Of a DNA stretch of 64,000 nt, positions 1-10,100 are shown in pieces. The notes under the pieces are model-generated. The model saw only the letters and a program-made list of their open reading frames with translations. It ran no database searches and was not told the origin of the DNA. The translations under genes and the position numbers were made by a program. Source of the DNA: Labyrinthula sp. Ha. Lineage: Eukaryota > Sar > Bigyra > Labyrinthulida > Labyrinthulaceae. The stretch covers positions 372,001-436,000 of the forward strand of contig JAALGZ010000004.1 of assembly GCA_015227615.1 (NCBI GenBank), in the 5' to 3' direction. How positions within the stretch are numbered: position 1 is the stretch's first letter; every line of letters begins with the position of its first letter.

Positions 1-632
1 TTTTGAGGCTCTTTGGTTGGTGAAAGAGCTTCCAAGGTGTCCATAGGTATATTTTCATCTGGTTCTAACATTTCAATTCCTATGGATGGATCGTTTCTTG
101 GTTGTTTGCGCTCTTTAAAGAGAACAATATTATCAGAATCCTTGTTTTGTTGTTTTCGTACTTCTCTTCTTTTTTGACTCATGAATTTTCTAAGATCAGA
201 TCTTCTTTTTTCATGGTTCTCCTTTTGTGGACTCCCGTTTTTCGGTGTAGGTGGAAAATTCTGAATCTTTCCGACATCTTTAAACTTTTCTTTAAAAAAA
301 CTTTCTTTTCTCCTGTTATGCTCTTCAGATTTTGGTCGAAGAAAAGAGTTTATTCTCCCAGAATTTTTTGGTGTAACAAGCTCAGTTTGTACCGTACTAC
401 TTCTGCGTAATCTATTTGATCCGAACTCACTCATTTCCTTGCTTAGAGATCTTAAACTCTCACCCAATCTAAACAGTTTATACAGGTCCAGTGAATCTCC
501 TTGTTTTAAACCATTATATTCAGAAATAACCTCATTTTTTAGTGCCTTTACTGACTTGGAGAGCCTTAACTCATCCAAGTACCGAACCACAGACCGCAGA
601 ATCTTCTCCTCTTCTAAGCTTAAGATTTTCAT
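1..632 (-). CDS. LisH-motif protein, C-terminus beyond the window
   Basis: One frame stays open on the minus strand from an ATG at 632 to the left edge, 210 codons without a stop, so the 3' end is missing. Residues about 9-35 (RSVVRYLDELRLSKSVKALK region) fit a LisH motif: an alpha-helical dimerisation element with a hydrophobic face and the L-x-K-s-x-x-A-L pattern. The rest is polar and basic, rich in K, R, S and P, and probably disordered, as in adaptor or nucleolar LisH proteins. I cannot name the protein. LisH proteins usually dimerise and act as scaffolds, often at microtubules, centrosomes or the nucleolus. The start lies 200 bp from the divergent metacaspase start and directly follows a CTAACCGTT motif shared with other genes here. 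The open frame is certain; the LisH call is by pattern only. Confidence 0.72.
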   Translation of the reverse strand, partial: MKILSLEEEKILRSVVRYLDELRLSKSVKALKNEVISEYNGLKQGDSLDLYKLFRLGESLRSLSKEMSEFGSNRLRRSSTVQTELVTPKNSGRINSFLRPKSEEHNRRKESFFKEKFKDVGKIQNFPPTPKNGSPQKENHEKRRSDLRKFMSQKRREVRKQQNKDSDNIVLFKERKQPRNDPSIGIEMLEPDENIPMDTLEALSPTKEPQ

Positions 633-645
633 TCTCAACGGTTAG
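633..645 (-). promoter_or_regulatory. CTAACCGTT motif just upstream of the LisH gene start
   Basis: On the coding strand CTAACCGTTGAGA runs directly into the ATG. Near-identical sequence lies just upstream of the kinesin gene (35881-35893) and of the gene at the right edge (63580-63589), in the same orientation relative to the gene. This suggests an initiator-like core promoter element. The role is inferred. Confidence 0.35.
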
Positions 646-832
646 TCAAACCTCCTAGAAGCTATTTTAACTTCATTCCACTTAATTTAAATCCAAAGTT
701 TATTTCTTATGGTTTCTTTAGTACTAAACTAAATATGCGGACGTATGGTTTAAACCGTGCGTGTTTCTGGAACATTCGGCTATACATTGCCACGTCATCA
801 CTTTCTAGGCCATATAACCATTTCAAATCTAA
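646..832. promoter_or_regulatory. Divergent intergenic region, LisH gene / metacaspase
   Basis: About 200 bp separate two divergent start codons (632 minus, 833 plus), so both promoters must lie here. The sequence is AT-rich. I see no convincing TATA box. An AACCGT-containing stretch at about 750-760 resembles the motif found near other starts. Confidence 0.4.
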
Positions 833-2515
833 ATGAAAAACTTGAAGAAGCAAGTTGAGAAAGCAAAAAATGCAGTTGAAAAGCAGTTGAACGTAGATTT
901 GGACGGAGATGGAGTTGTAGGAAAAAAGAAAAAAAACAAAAATAAACAGGATCCGTACTATCCGAACTATTATCAGCAGCAGCAGCAGCCGCACTACCAG
1001 CCATCGCAGTTTCCCCAAGCACAGAATCAACATCCTGAAACTAATTTTCCGAGTGCACCACCTCCCGATGATGCACCTCCAAGACCTTACCAGCCACCTA
1101 CTCAAAATCAACAGAAGCTTATGGAAATTACAATACCATCTAATACATTCCCTGGCCAACAGCTCCAAATTCGATCCCCCGAAGGTCAACTCTTTGCTAT
1201 CACCGTTCCTCAAAATTGTGCACCAGGACAAAAACTTCGAGTGCAAGTTCCATCAACATCTCAGCAAACTCCTTCTCAGATACTAAGACCTCAACATACT
1301 CATCAAGCACCCCAACACCATCATGGAAATGTCCCTCAAAACCCGCAAATGACAAATTTTCCCAATTGGTACAACTTTTACCCTCAGTCTTACAGACCAG
1401 TTGGGATCGGTTTACATGATCCTAGATCTTCTTCTACTTTCAGGGGTTCCACTACGCGAAAGAAAGCACTGCTCATAGGTATTAACTATTTAGGCCAAAA
1501 GGCCCAGTTAAGGGGTTGCGTAAATGACGTGGCAAGGATGCGAGAGTTTCTTATAACCAAAAATGGCTTCCGTGATTCCCCAGAAAGTATGGTAATATTG
1601 ACCGATGAAGATCTACCCGGACGAAGATCTGATGGACAGCCGACTAAAGCAAATATGATTAAGGCGATTCAATGGCTTGTTGCAGGTGTTCAATCTGGTG
1701 ATGCACTGTTCTATCATTTTTCTGGTCACGGCGCTTCTCAGAAAGATCCATCAGGGCAGGAAAAGGATGGATACAATGAAACAATATGTCCTGTCGATTT
1801 TCAGCAAAATGGGATGATTGTCGATGACCAACTGTGGGATTTAATGGTATATCCCTTACAAAGTGGAGTCAAACTGACGGCTATATGTGATGCATGTCAC
1901 TCGGGTACTGGATTAGATCTTCCTTATCGATTTAAATACAAACCAGGTAAAGGTAAGTGGAAAACTGAAGTGAATCCGAGTTTGTGTGAAGCTGATGTTG
2001 TTCTTCTCTCCGGATGTAATGATGATGAAACAAGTCTTGATTCTTCAGCCAAGGTTAAGGATGCATACGGAAGAACTTCAAAAATTGCATCGGGCGCAAT
2101 GACTTCGGCGTTTCTTGCAGCCGCGAATGATGTCCAACTTGGATATAATAGAAATATTTCCTATTATCAATTCTTAGAAAGATTATATCAACATCTGCGA
2201 CCTTTTACAGCTGGAGGACCTCAATTTTTTAACCCGGCGCAGCAAAATCCTCAAATGACATGTTCCCAGAGTTTTGATATTCACCAGCGAAATTTTTGTT
2301 TAGATATTGTGAATACCCACGATGTAATTCCTAATGGAAACGCAAAAGTAGGTAGAATAGTTAGGCACCACTATAAACCAAAGGTGAATCTTGCTAATAC
2401 TGGATTAGGCGAGATGTTAATGGTGGGAGCAGGGGCTGTTTTGTTAGGTAATGTGGCTGGAGAGACAATTGGAGCTCTAGCAGATGGAATCGGTGCCTTA
2501 GGCGACTTCTTCTGA
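833..2515 (+). CDS. Type I metacaspase
   Basis: A 560-residue cysteine peptidase of clan CD. Metacaspases cleave after Arg or Lys, are usually activated by calcium, and act in stress responses, proteostasis and cell death. The catalytic His is H299 in YHFSGHG and the catalytic Cys is C355 in DACHSG, with the p20 fold spanning about 205-390. The N-terminal 200 residues are a type I prodomain: a short helix, an EF-hand-like DLDGDG, a Lys cluster, then a P/Q-rich stretch. Within this, residues about 97-140 hold two PGQ-L-x-V-x-VP units, a motif common in protist proteins. The C-terminus (about 528-560) is Gly- and Ala-rich and hydrophobic and could bury in a membrane or self-associate. No intron is needed. 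The upstream frame offers no better start. Confidence 0.93.
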   Translation: MKNLKKQVEKAKNAVEKQLNVDLDGDGVVGKKKKNKNKQDPYYPNYYQQQQQPHYQPSQFPQAQNQHPETNFPSAPPPDDAPPRPYQPPTQNQQKLMEITIPSNTFPGQQLQIRSPEGQLFAITVPQNCAPGQKLRVQVPSTSQQTPSQILRPQHTHQAPQHHHGNVPQNPQMTNFPNWYNFYPQSYRPVGIGLHDPRSSSTFRGSTTRKKALLIGINYLGQKAQLRGCVNDVARMREFLITKNGFRDSPESMVILTDEDLPGRRSDGQPTKANMIKAIQWLVAGVQSGDALFYHFSGHGASQKDPSGQEKDGYNETICPVDFQQNGMIVDDQLWDLMVYPLQSGVKLTAICDACHSGTGLDLPYRFKYKPGKGKWKTEVNPSLCEADVVLLSGCNDDETSLDSSAKVKDAYGRTSKIASGAMTSAFLAAANDVQLGYNRNISYYQFLERLYQHLRPFTAGGPQFFNPAQQNPQMTCSQSFDIHQRNFCLDIVNTHDVIPNGNAKVGRIVRHHYKPKVNLANTGLGEMLMVGAGAVLLGNVAGETIGALADGIGALGDFF

Positions 2516-4792
2516 TTATATTCTTGTACATAAACTTATCTTTGTGGTTAGGAATTTGGTGCACTTGCTACCTTTTAAATGTTAGTTCTGTATTTGTTCT
2601 TATTAAGATTGGGTTACATATTTTTTTTCTTAATGTACAATGAGTTATGCTTGACAGCAGAAATGAAGGATAGTAAAACTCGTCGTGGCAGAGGAGTTGA
2701 AGTCAGTATTCAAGTTTCGACGGCAAGAATCAATAGAAAAGTTGTGTACTTGGTGTCGCACCATGTATTGTCCAAAATAATCGGCATATGTGAAAACCTA
2801 ATCAATGCGGTGTGTGTTTCTAATAAGCAATAAATTCTGTTTCATCTTTAGTTATAGTCTTGATAAAATTCAGGTTCTTTGGTTTATTTTGCGGCAAATA
2901 AATTACTTCATCAGCTTCTTTTTCTACTTTTGGTTTAAGTGCCCCTGTCTTTACGTACTAGTAAGTAAAAGCAATTTGCGTCGGAGTTAATTATTGCTGA
3001 GCCTTGGAAAACTTTGTTATTGGGTTTTTGCGTTTCCAAGGTGATCTAGTCCTCAAAATAAAATGAAAACCAAGTACAAGAAAACAACTCAACCATCGAC
3101 TACCTTAATAATTAAGTGTTGAAATTAATTATTCTGCTCCTACATAACACTTGCATTAACTATCAAATCTAAAAGACCAGCTGTCTATCGATTTCTTAAC
3201 TGAACTGTGGGAAACCTTCTTTTAGCACTTTTCTTCTATCCACCTAACTTTAATATTTTTCAAAACTTCTCTCATACCTGTTCTCAGAGAAAAACTAAAA
3301 ATTTTCTTCTCCAGCTCTATAAGAACCTACTCATCCTTTTCTTCGCCTTATCATTAAGGATGTGTTAGAACAGGGTTCCTCCTGTATTATGCTCAAAGTA
3401 AGAAAATCCTAGGTGGTTTTAATTAAACATTCTCTAGTATACTAATTGTACTCCTTGACTTACCTTAGTATCGATTTCCTCGATTTATAGAACGCCAACT
3501 AACCCTCATAATAACAATTTAATGGGCCAGTTAAGCCATTAAACCATTTATTATTTTGTAGAGATATATATTACTTTGATTAGGCTTTCAAAATTAGACT
3601 CATAGTCCCTGAAAAGTAGTGTCTCTATTCTCGTAGATAAATTTTGCATGCATCATGCTACTTTATGCCCACTTTTAACTAACTCGAACCCTTAGTTTGT
3701 TTCATCTTTTGGCAATAGACATGTTGAATATGTGCATGCTCTCTTGCAAATTAACTAAGACAGTGCTATACATCATTACCATCTATCTACCATGTAACCC
3801 TGTTATTAACAATATAAATGGAACAATTAAGAGCATGGGGAAATCCCTTAGTTTTTTTATCTGAATTGTCAGTTATCCCCCCGCAAGTTTGAGACAGGAT
3901 TCATTAGTTTGGAGATTCTATCACTTTATTTCTGGGGTAAGCCCCTCAGATAATAAAGTAAAAAATCCTTATTGAAAGTGATCTTCTTACTTCGAAAATT
4001 TATCTCTAATTTCACTGTATTCACCCTGTTAGTCGCTCTTTGTCTGGTTGTGTAGGTTGAGGTGAATATTGGCTGATGTTGTATTACTGGCTTATTACTA
4101 GCTTGTGCATTTTTTTTGTAAGTAAGCATATCTAATTGTGCAAGTGAGCATTTGGAGCAAGGAAGTTATCTCAGAGTTCTAATGCTTGTATAGTGTAAAA
4201 TTCATCCGTCTTTCTATTAGAATAAAAATCAAAGTTTCTAGTAAGGGTAACAATTTAGACATGGTCTAATGTCCCCAGCTTCAGCAGCAATTCATCTAAG
4301 CTATCTTTGTAATATTTGTAAAGTGCGCGTTTTAAACTAGATAAATGTTTTCTTAGCTTGGTACTCTTTGTCATAGCATTATAGCGACATGAAAAAATTG
4401 TTATGAGGAACCAATGCAAGAACTGAGAAGTTTTTCATGCAATATACTCCAAACCATAAACCTACTAAATAATGAGCCTATATGAAAAGCAAACTCATAA
4501 GATCTCATATTGGCCTTCTATCGCTCAAGTTATGGTTCTGTGACGATATATTAATTGACGCTTAACCCAGGTTTTCTACTAAATCAATATTACAAAATGG
4601 TTTTGTTTAGTCCAATGCACACCCTTGCACCATCCCAACGCCTCATTCTATACATCGACCTTTTGTACTACCAGTGGCTCTACGCCATGAGACGAGCCAG
4701 AATAAAATCATCTACTCTTCCATATATCTAAAAAATACATAAACATGTCCTTACTCCTCATGGCTTGGCTCAAGTTCTCAGAAGACTACAGA
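2516..4792. other. Intergenic stretch without a supported gene
   Basis: AT-rich sequence with only short open frames (for example 84 residues at 2579 and 61 at 2805) that match no family and have low-complexity composition. It contains the 3' flank of the metacaspase. I see no repeat or RNA gene in it. Confidence 0.5.
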
Positions 4793-4799
4793 TAATCAC

Positions 4800-5315
4800 T
4801 TGTCTCTTCAGGAGCAACAACGAGGGAAAAGAGGTGGATTAGGACAAGAGAATGTTTTTAATATATTAGGAATTGGAAGCCAAGTGCTTGATTTAAAACC
4901 AGATCCAAAACAACCTTTAATCAGGTTTGTAAAACAAGGAACTAAACCAAAGGTGAAAAGACTTAATACTAAAAAAACATTTGAAGAACCTGAAATAATC
5001 AAAGAAAAAAAGAGTATAAAAAGAAAAAGAGAATCAAAACAAATCAATGGGAATACAAGTAAAAAAGTAAAAAAGAAGAAAAGTATCTCCAATGGACACA
5101 TTACTTCAAGTGTAGAAATAAGTAAGACAATTGTTTCTTCCAAAAGTTCGATAACAGAAATAAGCTCAATAAAAAACATAATCTCTATGAATGTACGTAT
5201 TAAAAAACTGAAGCTCAAAGATGAAAGAAAATTAAAGAAGATCACGCTGCTCCATTTCCACAGTGATACCTTTTTTATAGAACAGATGATAATCTTTGTT
5301 CAACTTTCATGGTAA
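4800..5315 (+). pseudogene. 5'-truncated copy of the Lys-rich unknown gene
   Basis: Near-identical to the last exon of the gene at 24794-25626, but starting at about residue 63 of that protein. The two upstream exons and the ATG are absent because the duplication breakpoint falls inside the gene. A T-run is one base shorter than in the right copy (about 5270), which changes the reading frame near the end and replaces the last 35 or so residues. With no start codon and no promoter of its own it is probably dead. It converges on the NMO copy as it does at the source locus. Confidence 0.85.
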
Positions 5316-5401
5316 AAGACGTAGAGAAAGTGAAGATATCTAAATCTTCAGGAGAAATATATTCTTTTCGATAGCTTTTAAACATTCAAGTTTTAGATCA
5401 C

Positions 5402-6521
5402 TTACAAACTACTGATCAAACCTCTATTCTTTTTTATAGTTTCAATGCATTCTGACATCATATCTTCAACAATCTCTGCTGCTGGTTGAACTTTATCAAT
5501 TCCTCCACATCCTTGTCCAAACAACATAGGAAAAGACTCAGCAAAACCAAACTGAACTTCTTCACCATTAACATCAATCTTTCCTTCATTCGCTTCAGCT
5601 TTTTTCAGATCACTTACCCAAGGAACAATACCTTGTGCACATAGTTCCTCTATCTGATCTTTTCTTGGACCTTCCCAGCTTTCCAAATATTGAGTTCTAT
5701 ATGCTCTTAAAGGTCTTCCAGAATATATTAATGTCTTTGTTGTATCAAGTGCTCCAGCTCCAACTAAGAGTTCTTTATGTCTTTTTGATGCATGACTCTC
5801 TTCAGAGGCAACAAATCGAGTTCCAACCCAAACAGCAACCGCACCAAGAGATAGCACAGCAGCCATCGTCTTTCCACTTGTGACACCTCCTGCTCCTACA
5901 ACCATTATTGGACTACCATCCATAGGACTTTTCTTTCCTTCACATCTGGCAACACACTGAGGAATCAAAGGCAGAGTACCAATTTCTCCAGTATGTCCAC
6001 CTGCTTCAGTTCCCTGAGCACAGATCAGATCAACTCCTGCTGCAATTGCTTTATCTACATGTTTAGGTGCACCAACCATGTTCATTATCAAAATTCCCGC
6101 TTCATGCAGTTTTTTCACAGCCCAAGGCGGAGGAACTCCAACCGCAACAATAAATATTTTAGCTTTCTCTTCAATAATGATATCAATTAATTCTGGTAGA
6201 TGTCCATGTGTATAGTCATGATTTGTTTTTCTAGCATTCCCTCCAACTTGCGGGATAGCAAGATCTATTCCAAACGGCAAAGATGGATCATTTAAGTGAG
6301 ACTTAAGTTCAGCAATTTCTTTTCTTAATACTTTTGGTTTCAAAGTAAGACCTCCAATCACACCAAGCCCACCTACAAAGTCAAAAACCACAATTCGTAA
6401 TACCTGCGTTTGAAACAGCTGCTGCAAGTTCCCCATGGGACACTCCTGACATCCCAGCCAGGATTATAGGATGTTTAATGCCAAGCTTCTTTGTTAATGG
6501 TGTTGAAATAATTTCTTTCAT
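5402..6521 (-). CDS. Nitronate monooxygenase (2-nitropropane dioxygenase family), left copy
   Basis: A 362-residue FMN enzyme that oxidises alkyl nitronates such as propionate 3-nitronate, a detoxification role. It has two exons. Exon 1 starts at the ATG at 6521 and gives LAGMSGVSHGELAAAVSNA; a 31-nt GT-AG intron (6373-6403) follows; exon 2 runs to 5402 and restores GGLGVIGG in frame. The AQGTEAGGHTGE segment carries the family's active-site His (H166), and GAGGVTSGKTMAAVLSLGA is the FMN phosphate-binding region. The predicted exon-2 protein is identical to that of the gene at 23647-24766. The start was moved upstream of the longest single open frame because the family's N-terminal beta strand lies in exon 1. 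It keeps about 185 bp of upstream DNA from the source locus, so it may still be expressed. Confidence 0.93.
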
Positions 6522-6706
6522 CTTTTTTTATTAAGTTTAGAGTTTGAACTTGAACGTATAAACGGATAGTTTTGAGGGATCGGAATGAAAATAAAAAATT
6601 GAAACGCAAACTTCTGGAATTAGAATATCTATATGCATAAACTTGTGCAAAAATTGGAATCTGGAATGTACTTATTTGACAGTGAAAAAAATAACTGAAA
6701 AGTAAA

Positions 6707-6732
6707 ATGATATCTTTAAAAGAAGAGGGAAA
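6707..6732 (+). pseudogene. Start of a duplicated SRPBCC gene, cut after about 8 codons
   Basis: From the ATG at 6707 the sequence reads MISLKEEGK and matches the first codons of the SRPBCC gene (MISLREERT, start at 19254) before similarity stops. It shows that the duplicated block originally included the divergent neighbour's start. It also marks the duplication breakpoint. Confidence 0.75.
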
Positions 6733-9462
6733 GCTACATTAGCCATTCTTTGGTAGTTTTTATTGAGTGCCAAGTGAAATATTTGTCTTAGGTCAGTGCT
6801 CCAGGCCATATAGCCCAATTCTCTATTGATAATCAATGATTACCAAGAATCAATCAAGAACATTTTGTAAATGTTAATGACTAGTATTATGGAGAATATA
6901 GATAATATTTTATTGACACATTATGAATTAATCAAATCACACCTTAGGTAGTACCAAGGGTCCAGGTTTTATATGAAGATTTTAGTCGTTCTCATTGACG
7001 ATATTTCTTACTTAATGCCTCATTTGAATTGCTCAATAGAATTTTCATAGGCTAGTCAGGAATATAACTAGTTTTATGGGTCATATAACTAGCACCATCG
7101 TCACAGAGAACCGAGTCAAGATTCTATGAGTTACTCTGGTTTACATGACCCTTATAAGCCCATAAGAATTTGACTAGAAGTACAATTTATGAGGGTCCCT
7201 TCATCAAAAAGAAATTCTGGAAAATCGCACTCAACTCTTCATATTAAGATTCCATTCGAGTTCCCAGTACGCCACGATACATGTATACACGCATCAATCT
7301 TGTGTCAAACCAAGTAGGAACGATGTTTTTATGACAGAGAAAAATGAAGAGAAAATAGTAAAATGCTACAAACTGGAAATCCTACACAGTACATAACCAC
7401 ACTCTTTATATTTGATATCAAAACTAGCAAATAGTAAATTCTTTTATCAAACCAGACCCCCTATTTATGCTACGAATAATTTGTGAAGCTTCTGCATTCG
7501 CTTTGTAAAATCCTAGAAAGGCCAGATGCTTCCGGCGATGCTCGATAGTGATATATCTAAACAAGGAGTGTCTTCACACAGTGGGGCTCGAAGCTGAGCT
7601 TGTTAAGTGTAGCAAAGCTACTTGTCCTTTCTTAATGTATGGCAAGAAAATTAACTAACTATGGTTAAACTGGAAGCTTGGCTTCAAGTTTCTACTAATA
7701 TTTTCCATTTTATTAATGAATTTAAGAGTTAAATAGCTTATAGCAATCTGTTTTGCTAACATGGAATCGTCGAGCACGTCTCATATTTGTAATCAAGTGA
7801 ATTTTATTTTCTGCAGTCATTGATCTATCCTTCGAGCTTTAAGTTTCTGGGATATATCCTAAGTACTACTCCCTGTCTGCGCATACTAGTAATAAGATAC
7901 TTGCATAATAGATCTATTTAGCAAAGCTATGTATCTTCTGCTCTCCTTATGGTACTATAGTGACAATTACTATATCTAGATAGTGAAGCTGATTGTCCAT
8001 CTCCGATGTGAGACCCTTTTCTGTAGTCGTTAGCTAACCGACAGATATTCCTTAATGGGTATGATATGTTTGCCTAGGATTACCTGAAGCCTATATGTGA
8101 CATAAAAACAGTGTAACTTACACAAACATATACCCCTGGCTATATGAAGCAATCTCTTTGAAGTATTAATTCTACCTATAACTTGAATATATCAAATTTC
8201 CCCCAAACTCTGCACCTGTCTATGAAAAATCTTTAACTGACTTTTTATTTTAAGTTAGTAGCCATTACCAACTGTCTCATAAGAGCATAAATAAAGGCTT
8301 CTAGAGATCAAGGATGAAGACTAAATCTAATTCCGAGCATGTAAGACTGCGATCTATTCGGACAGGGGATAAGAATATGGGGTTTCAAGCTCGAAGTAAT
8401 CAGAACTGTAGTAAACCTCGTAGTGTGATAGAATCTATCAGAAATAGTTGAATACCGCAAATTTTTTGCAAGCATACCCTTCATGGTCATGAAAGGACAC
8501 CTTTCTATAATAATAGTTCGCTAGCAGGGTTCCTAACTCAAACAGGAGAATAATAGATAAAATAGACATTTAGGTGAGTGCTTTAGGCAGATGATAAAGA
8601 AATTTGGGCCATGTTACATAGATTGTTCTATTGAGATACACTAGTAGTTTTTCTAAGTTTAATGAGCTCTTATGTAACTCGATGGATATGATCTTATGTC
8701 TAATAGTATCAGCAGAGAGCTTATATTCACCATGTATATATTATTGTCCGTTTTTATTATTCAGAAAACAGGGACTACAACTCCAAAAATTCTCATATGC
8801 AAAGGGTCAAATACGTAATGTTCAGAGAAATAGAGTCTGGCAATTGTTTCTAGTATGTTTCAATGGCTGTTTCATGTATATACGTACAACTTCTATTTTC
8901 ATTAGGAGATACTTATATAAGTGAGGGATTTGCTACAATCTGAGGTCTCCGCAGCATGGGAAAAGAAGACCTGAAATTTTACATTTGTTGTTGGTTATTG
9001 CGCAATTAGAGGATGTGCACCCACTTCTAAGCTCAGCTTTTCCAACTTAACCTGAAAATTTTGGTACAAGTTGGCAAGTCTTTGTTCCATGACTTTAACC
9101 AGATTTGGTTAATCACCCCTAGTTTTTTATGGGACAAGCCTGAATCTGGTTTAAGGTATACTCTCTTAGAAAGTTGCTATCTTCCTTCCAACTGATTTAT
9201 GTAGGCATTGTTCAATAATTATTTTCAGAAAACTGCTCAATTTGGATAAGTTCAAAAGACAAGAGTCAACATAATAGTTTCCAAATAAGATTTCTTGACT
9301 CCGGAGTCAAATACAGCTTATTTTCAATGACTGAATTTATTAATTGCCCAAAACATTTATCTAAAAAAAGAAAAGCCAATAAAAGTTAATTCACGAATGA
9401 GAGAACATGTACAAACATCGCATCCAGGCAACGGGACAATAGAGAATAACCCATAAGAATAT
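6733..9462. other. Geneless stretch with one transposon relic
   Basis: No supported coding sequence. Apart from the hAT-end relic at 6803-6945, the sequence is AT-rich with short unmatched frames, such as 97 residues at 8631. An isolated atcacccctag at 9111-9121 resembles a hAT terminus but lacks the subterminal repeats. Confidence 0.5.
6803..6945 (+). mobile_element. Relic of a hAT-type element terminus
   Basis: The stretch from ggccatatagcccaatt to atcaaatcacacctta follows the right end of the 54076-57831 element (ggccatgtggcccaatt ... atcaaatatcaccccta), with the same order of tatcaat/aatcaat subterminal repeats. It is clearly diverged, and the partner end is not recognisable. It abuts the duplication breakpoint at about 6732. 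Confidence 0.6.
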
Positions 9463-10024
9463 ATGGCAAATTTTTGTTCAGTATTTAAAAATAAGCTTGT
9501 GTTAAAGAAATTTTCATATGTTACTTTGAAAATGTATGAAGCAAGAAAATATCAGAAGCTGATACTTGAAGCCCGAAATTCAACACGGGAAACTATTCAT
9601 GACAGAGAGAGCTACAAATTTGATAATCTGGTAGGGAAAACACTTAATCGTGTATGCAAACCTCTTTCTGAGCTAGATCAAGTCGTTTTGTTCAAAACAA
9701 ATCAGGCAAATAATGACCAGATGATGATATTTCTGGATTATAATCGGTTACAGGAAACCTGTCCAAAATACAAGCATGTCCGTGGTGGATATTTTATTGG
9801 GACAATTTCTTAATGTGTATGCAGACGCTGTTTTGGATGTAGATCAAGATATTTTGGAAACTATTTCAGGGAAATATGTACAACAAAATGATACTTTGAA
9901 GGAAAATTTTATAAAAGAAGTTCATACAAGTGTTGTGAATTTATACTACTTAGACCTTTCTAGTATCACAGTTTTTGGTTTAAGTAGCCAGCGAGATATG
10001 TATTGTTCAGTCAAGGGGATTTAA
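9463..10024 (+). CDS. Unknown host protein, now ending inside an LTR
   Basis: Two exons, 9463-9746 and 9775 onward, separated by a 28-nt GT-AG intron (gttacag...acaag), which joins two otherwise broken frames. I do not recognise the 148-residue ancestral protein. It is mixed alpha-helical and polar (EARKYQKLILEARNSTRETI; VDQDILETISGKYVQQN). A copia element entered at acaag (9926-9930). Joining the sequence after the element shows that the gene originally ended ...HTRI-stop at 14296, and total coding length is then a whole number of codons (447 nt). Now residues 1-146 are followed by 31 residues read from the 5' LTR. The insertion costs only two residues, so the protein may still work, with mRNA ending in the LTR. 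Confidence 0.6.
9926..9930. repeat. Target site duplication of the copia element (acaag), left
   Basis: acaag precedes the 5' LTR and is repeated exactly at 14285-14289 after the 3' LTR. Five bp is the usual length for Ty1/copia integration. Confidence 0.92.
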
Positions 10025-10082
10025 ACTATAAAATAAAAGTAAAATAAAAAAATACAGACCTTTTTCTCCACATTTTACAACA
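9931..10082 (+). repeat. 5' LTR of the copia element
   Basis: Begins TGTTGTG and ends TTTACAACA, so it carries the usual TG...CA termini. It matches 14131-14284 along its length. The internal ataaaataaaagtaaaataaa stretch could carry the polyadenylation signal that now ends the upstream host gene. Confidence 0.93.
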
Positions 10083-10100
10083 GGTTAAGAGCCTAAGCAT
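10083..10100 (+). other. Probable primer-binding site of the copia element
   Basis: ggttaagagcct directly follows the 5' LTR. Its complement, aggctcttaacc, looks like an anticodon stem-loop with a CTT anticodon (loop ctcttaa between gg and cc). That would suit priming by a cleaved lysine tRNA, comparable to the half-tRNA priming known for Drosophila copia. This is inference only. Confidence 0.3.

Larger units (their letters stand above)
4793..6732. repeat. Left arm of an inverted segmental duplication (NMO block)
   Basis: This block reappears, reverse-complemented, at 23460-25375, with its outer tip at 19231-19264. The match starts at the cacttgtctcttcagg region (about 4797) and runs to about 6732, through all of the NMO gene and its upstream DNA and into the first 25 or so bases of an SRPBCC reading frame. 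Only scattered substitutions and one T-run length change are seen, so the copy is young. Both flanking genes are cut here but whole on the right, so this arm is the derived copy. Confidence 0.9.

Noticed and set aside
2579-2990. Two small frames downstream of the metacaspase
   Set aside because: Composition typical of AT-rich noncoding DNA, with no conserved pattern and no plausible short intron joining them.
9111-9121. atcacccctag as another hAT terminus
   Set aside because: The 11-bp match lacks subterminal tatcaataa units and a partner end; likely chance.
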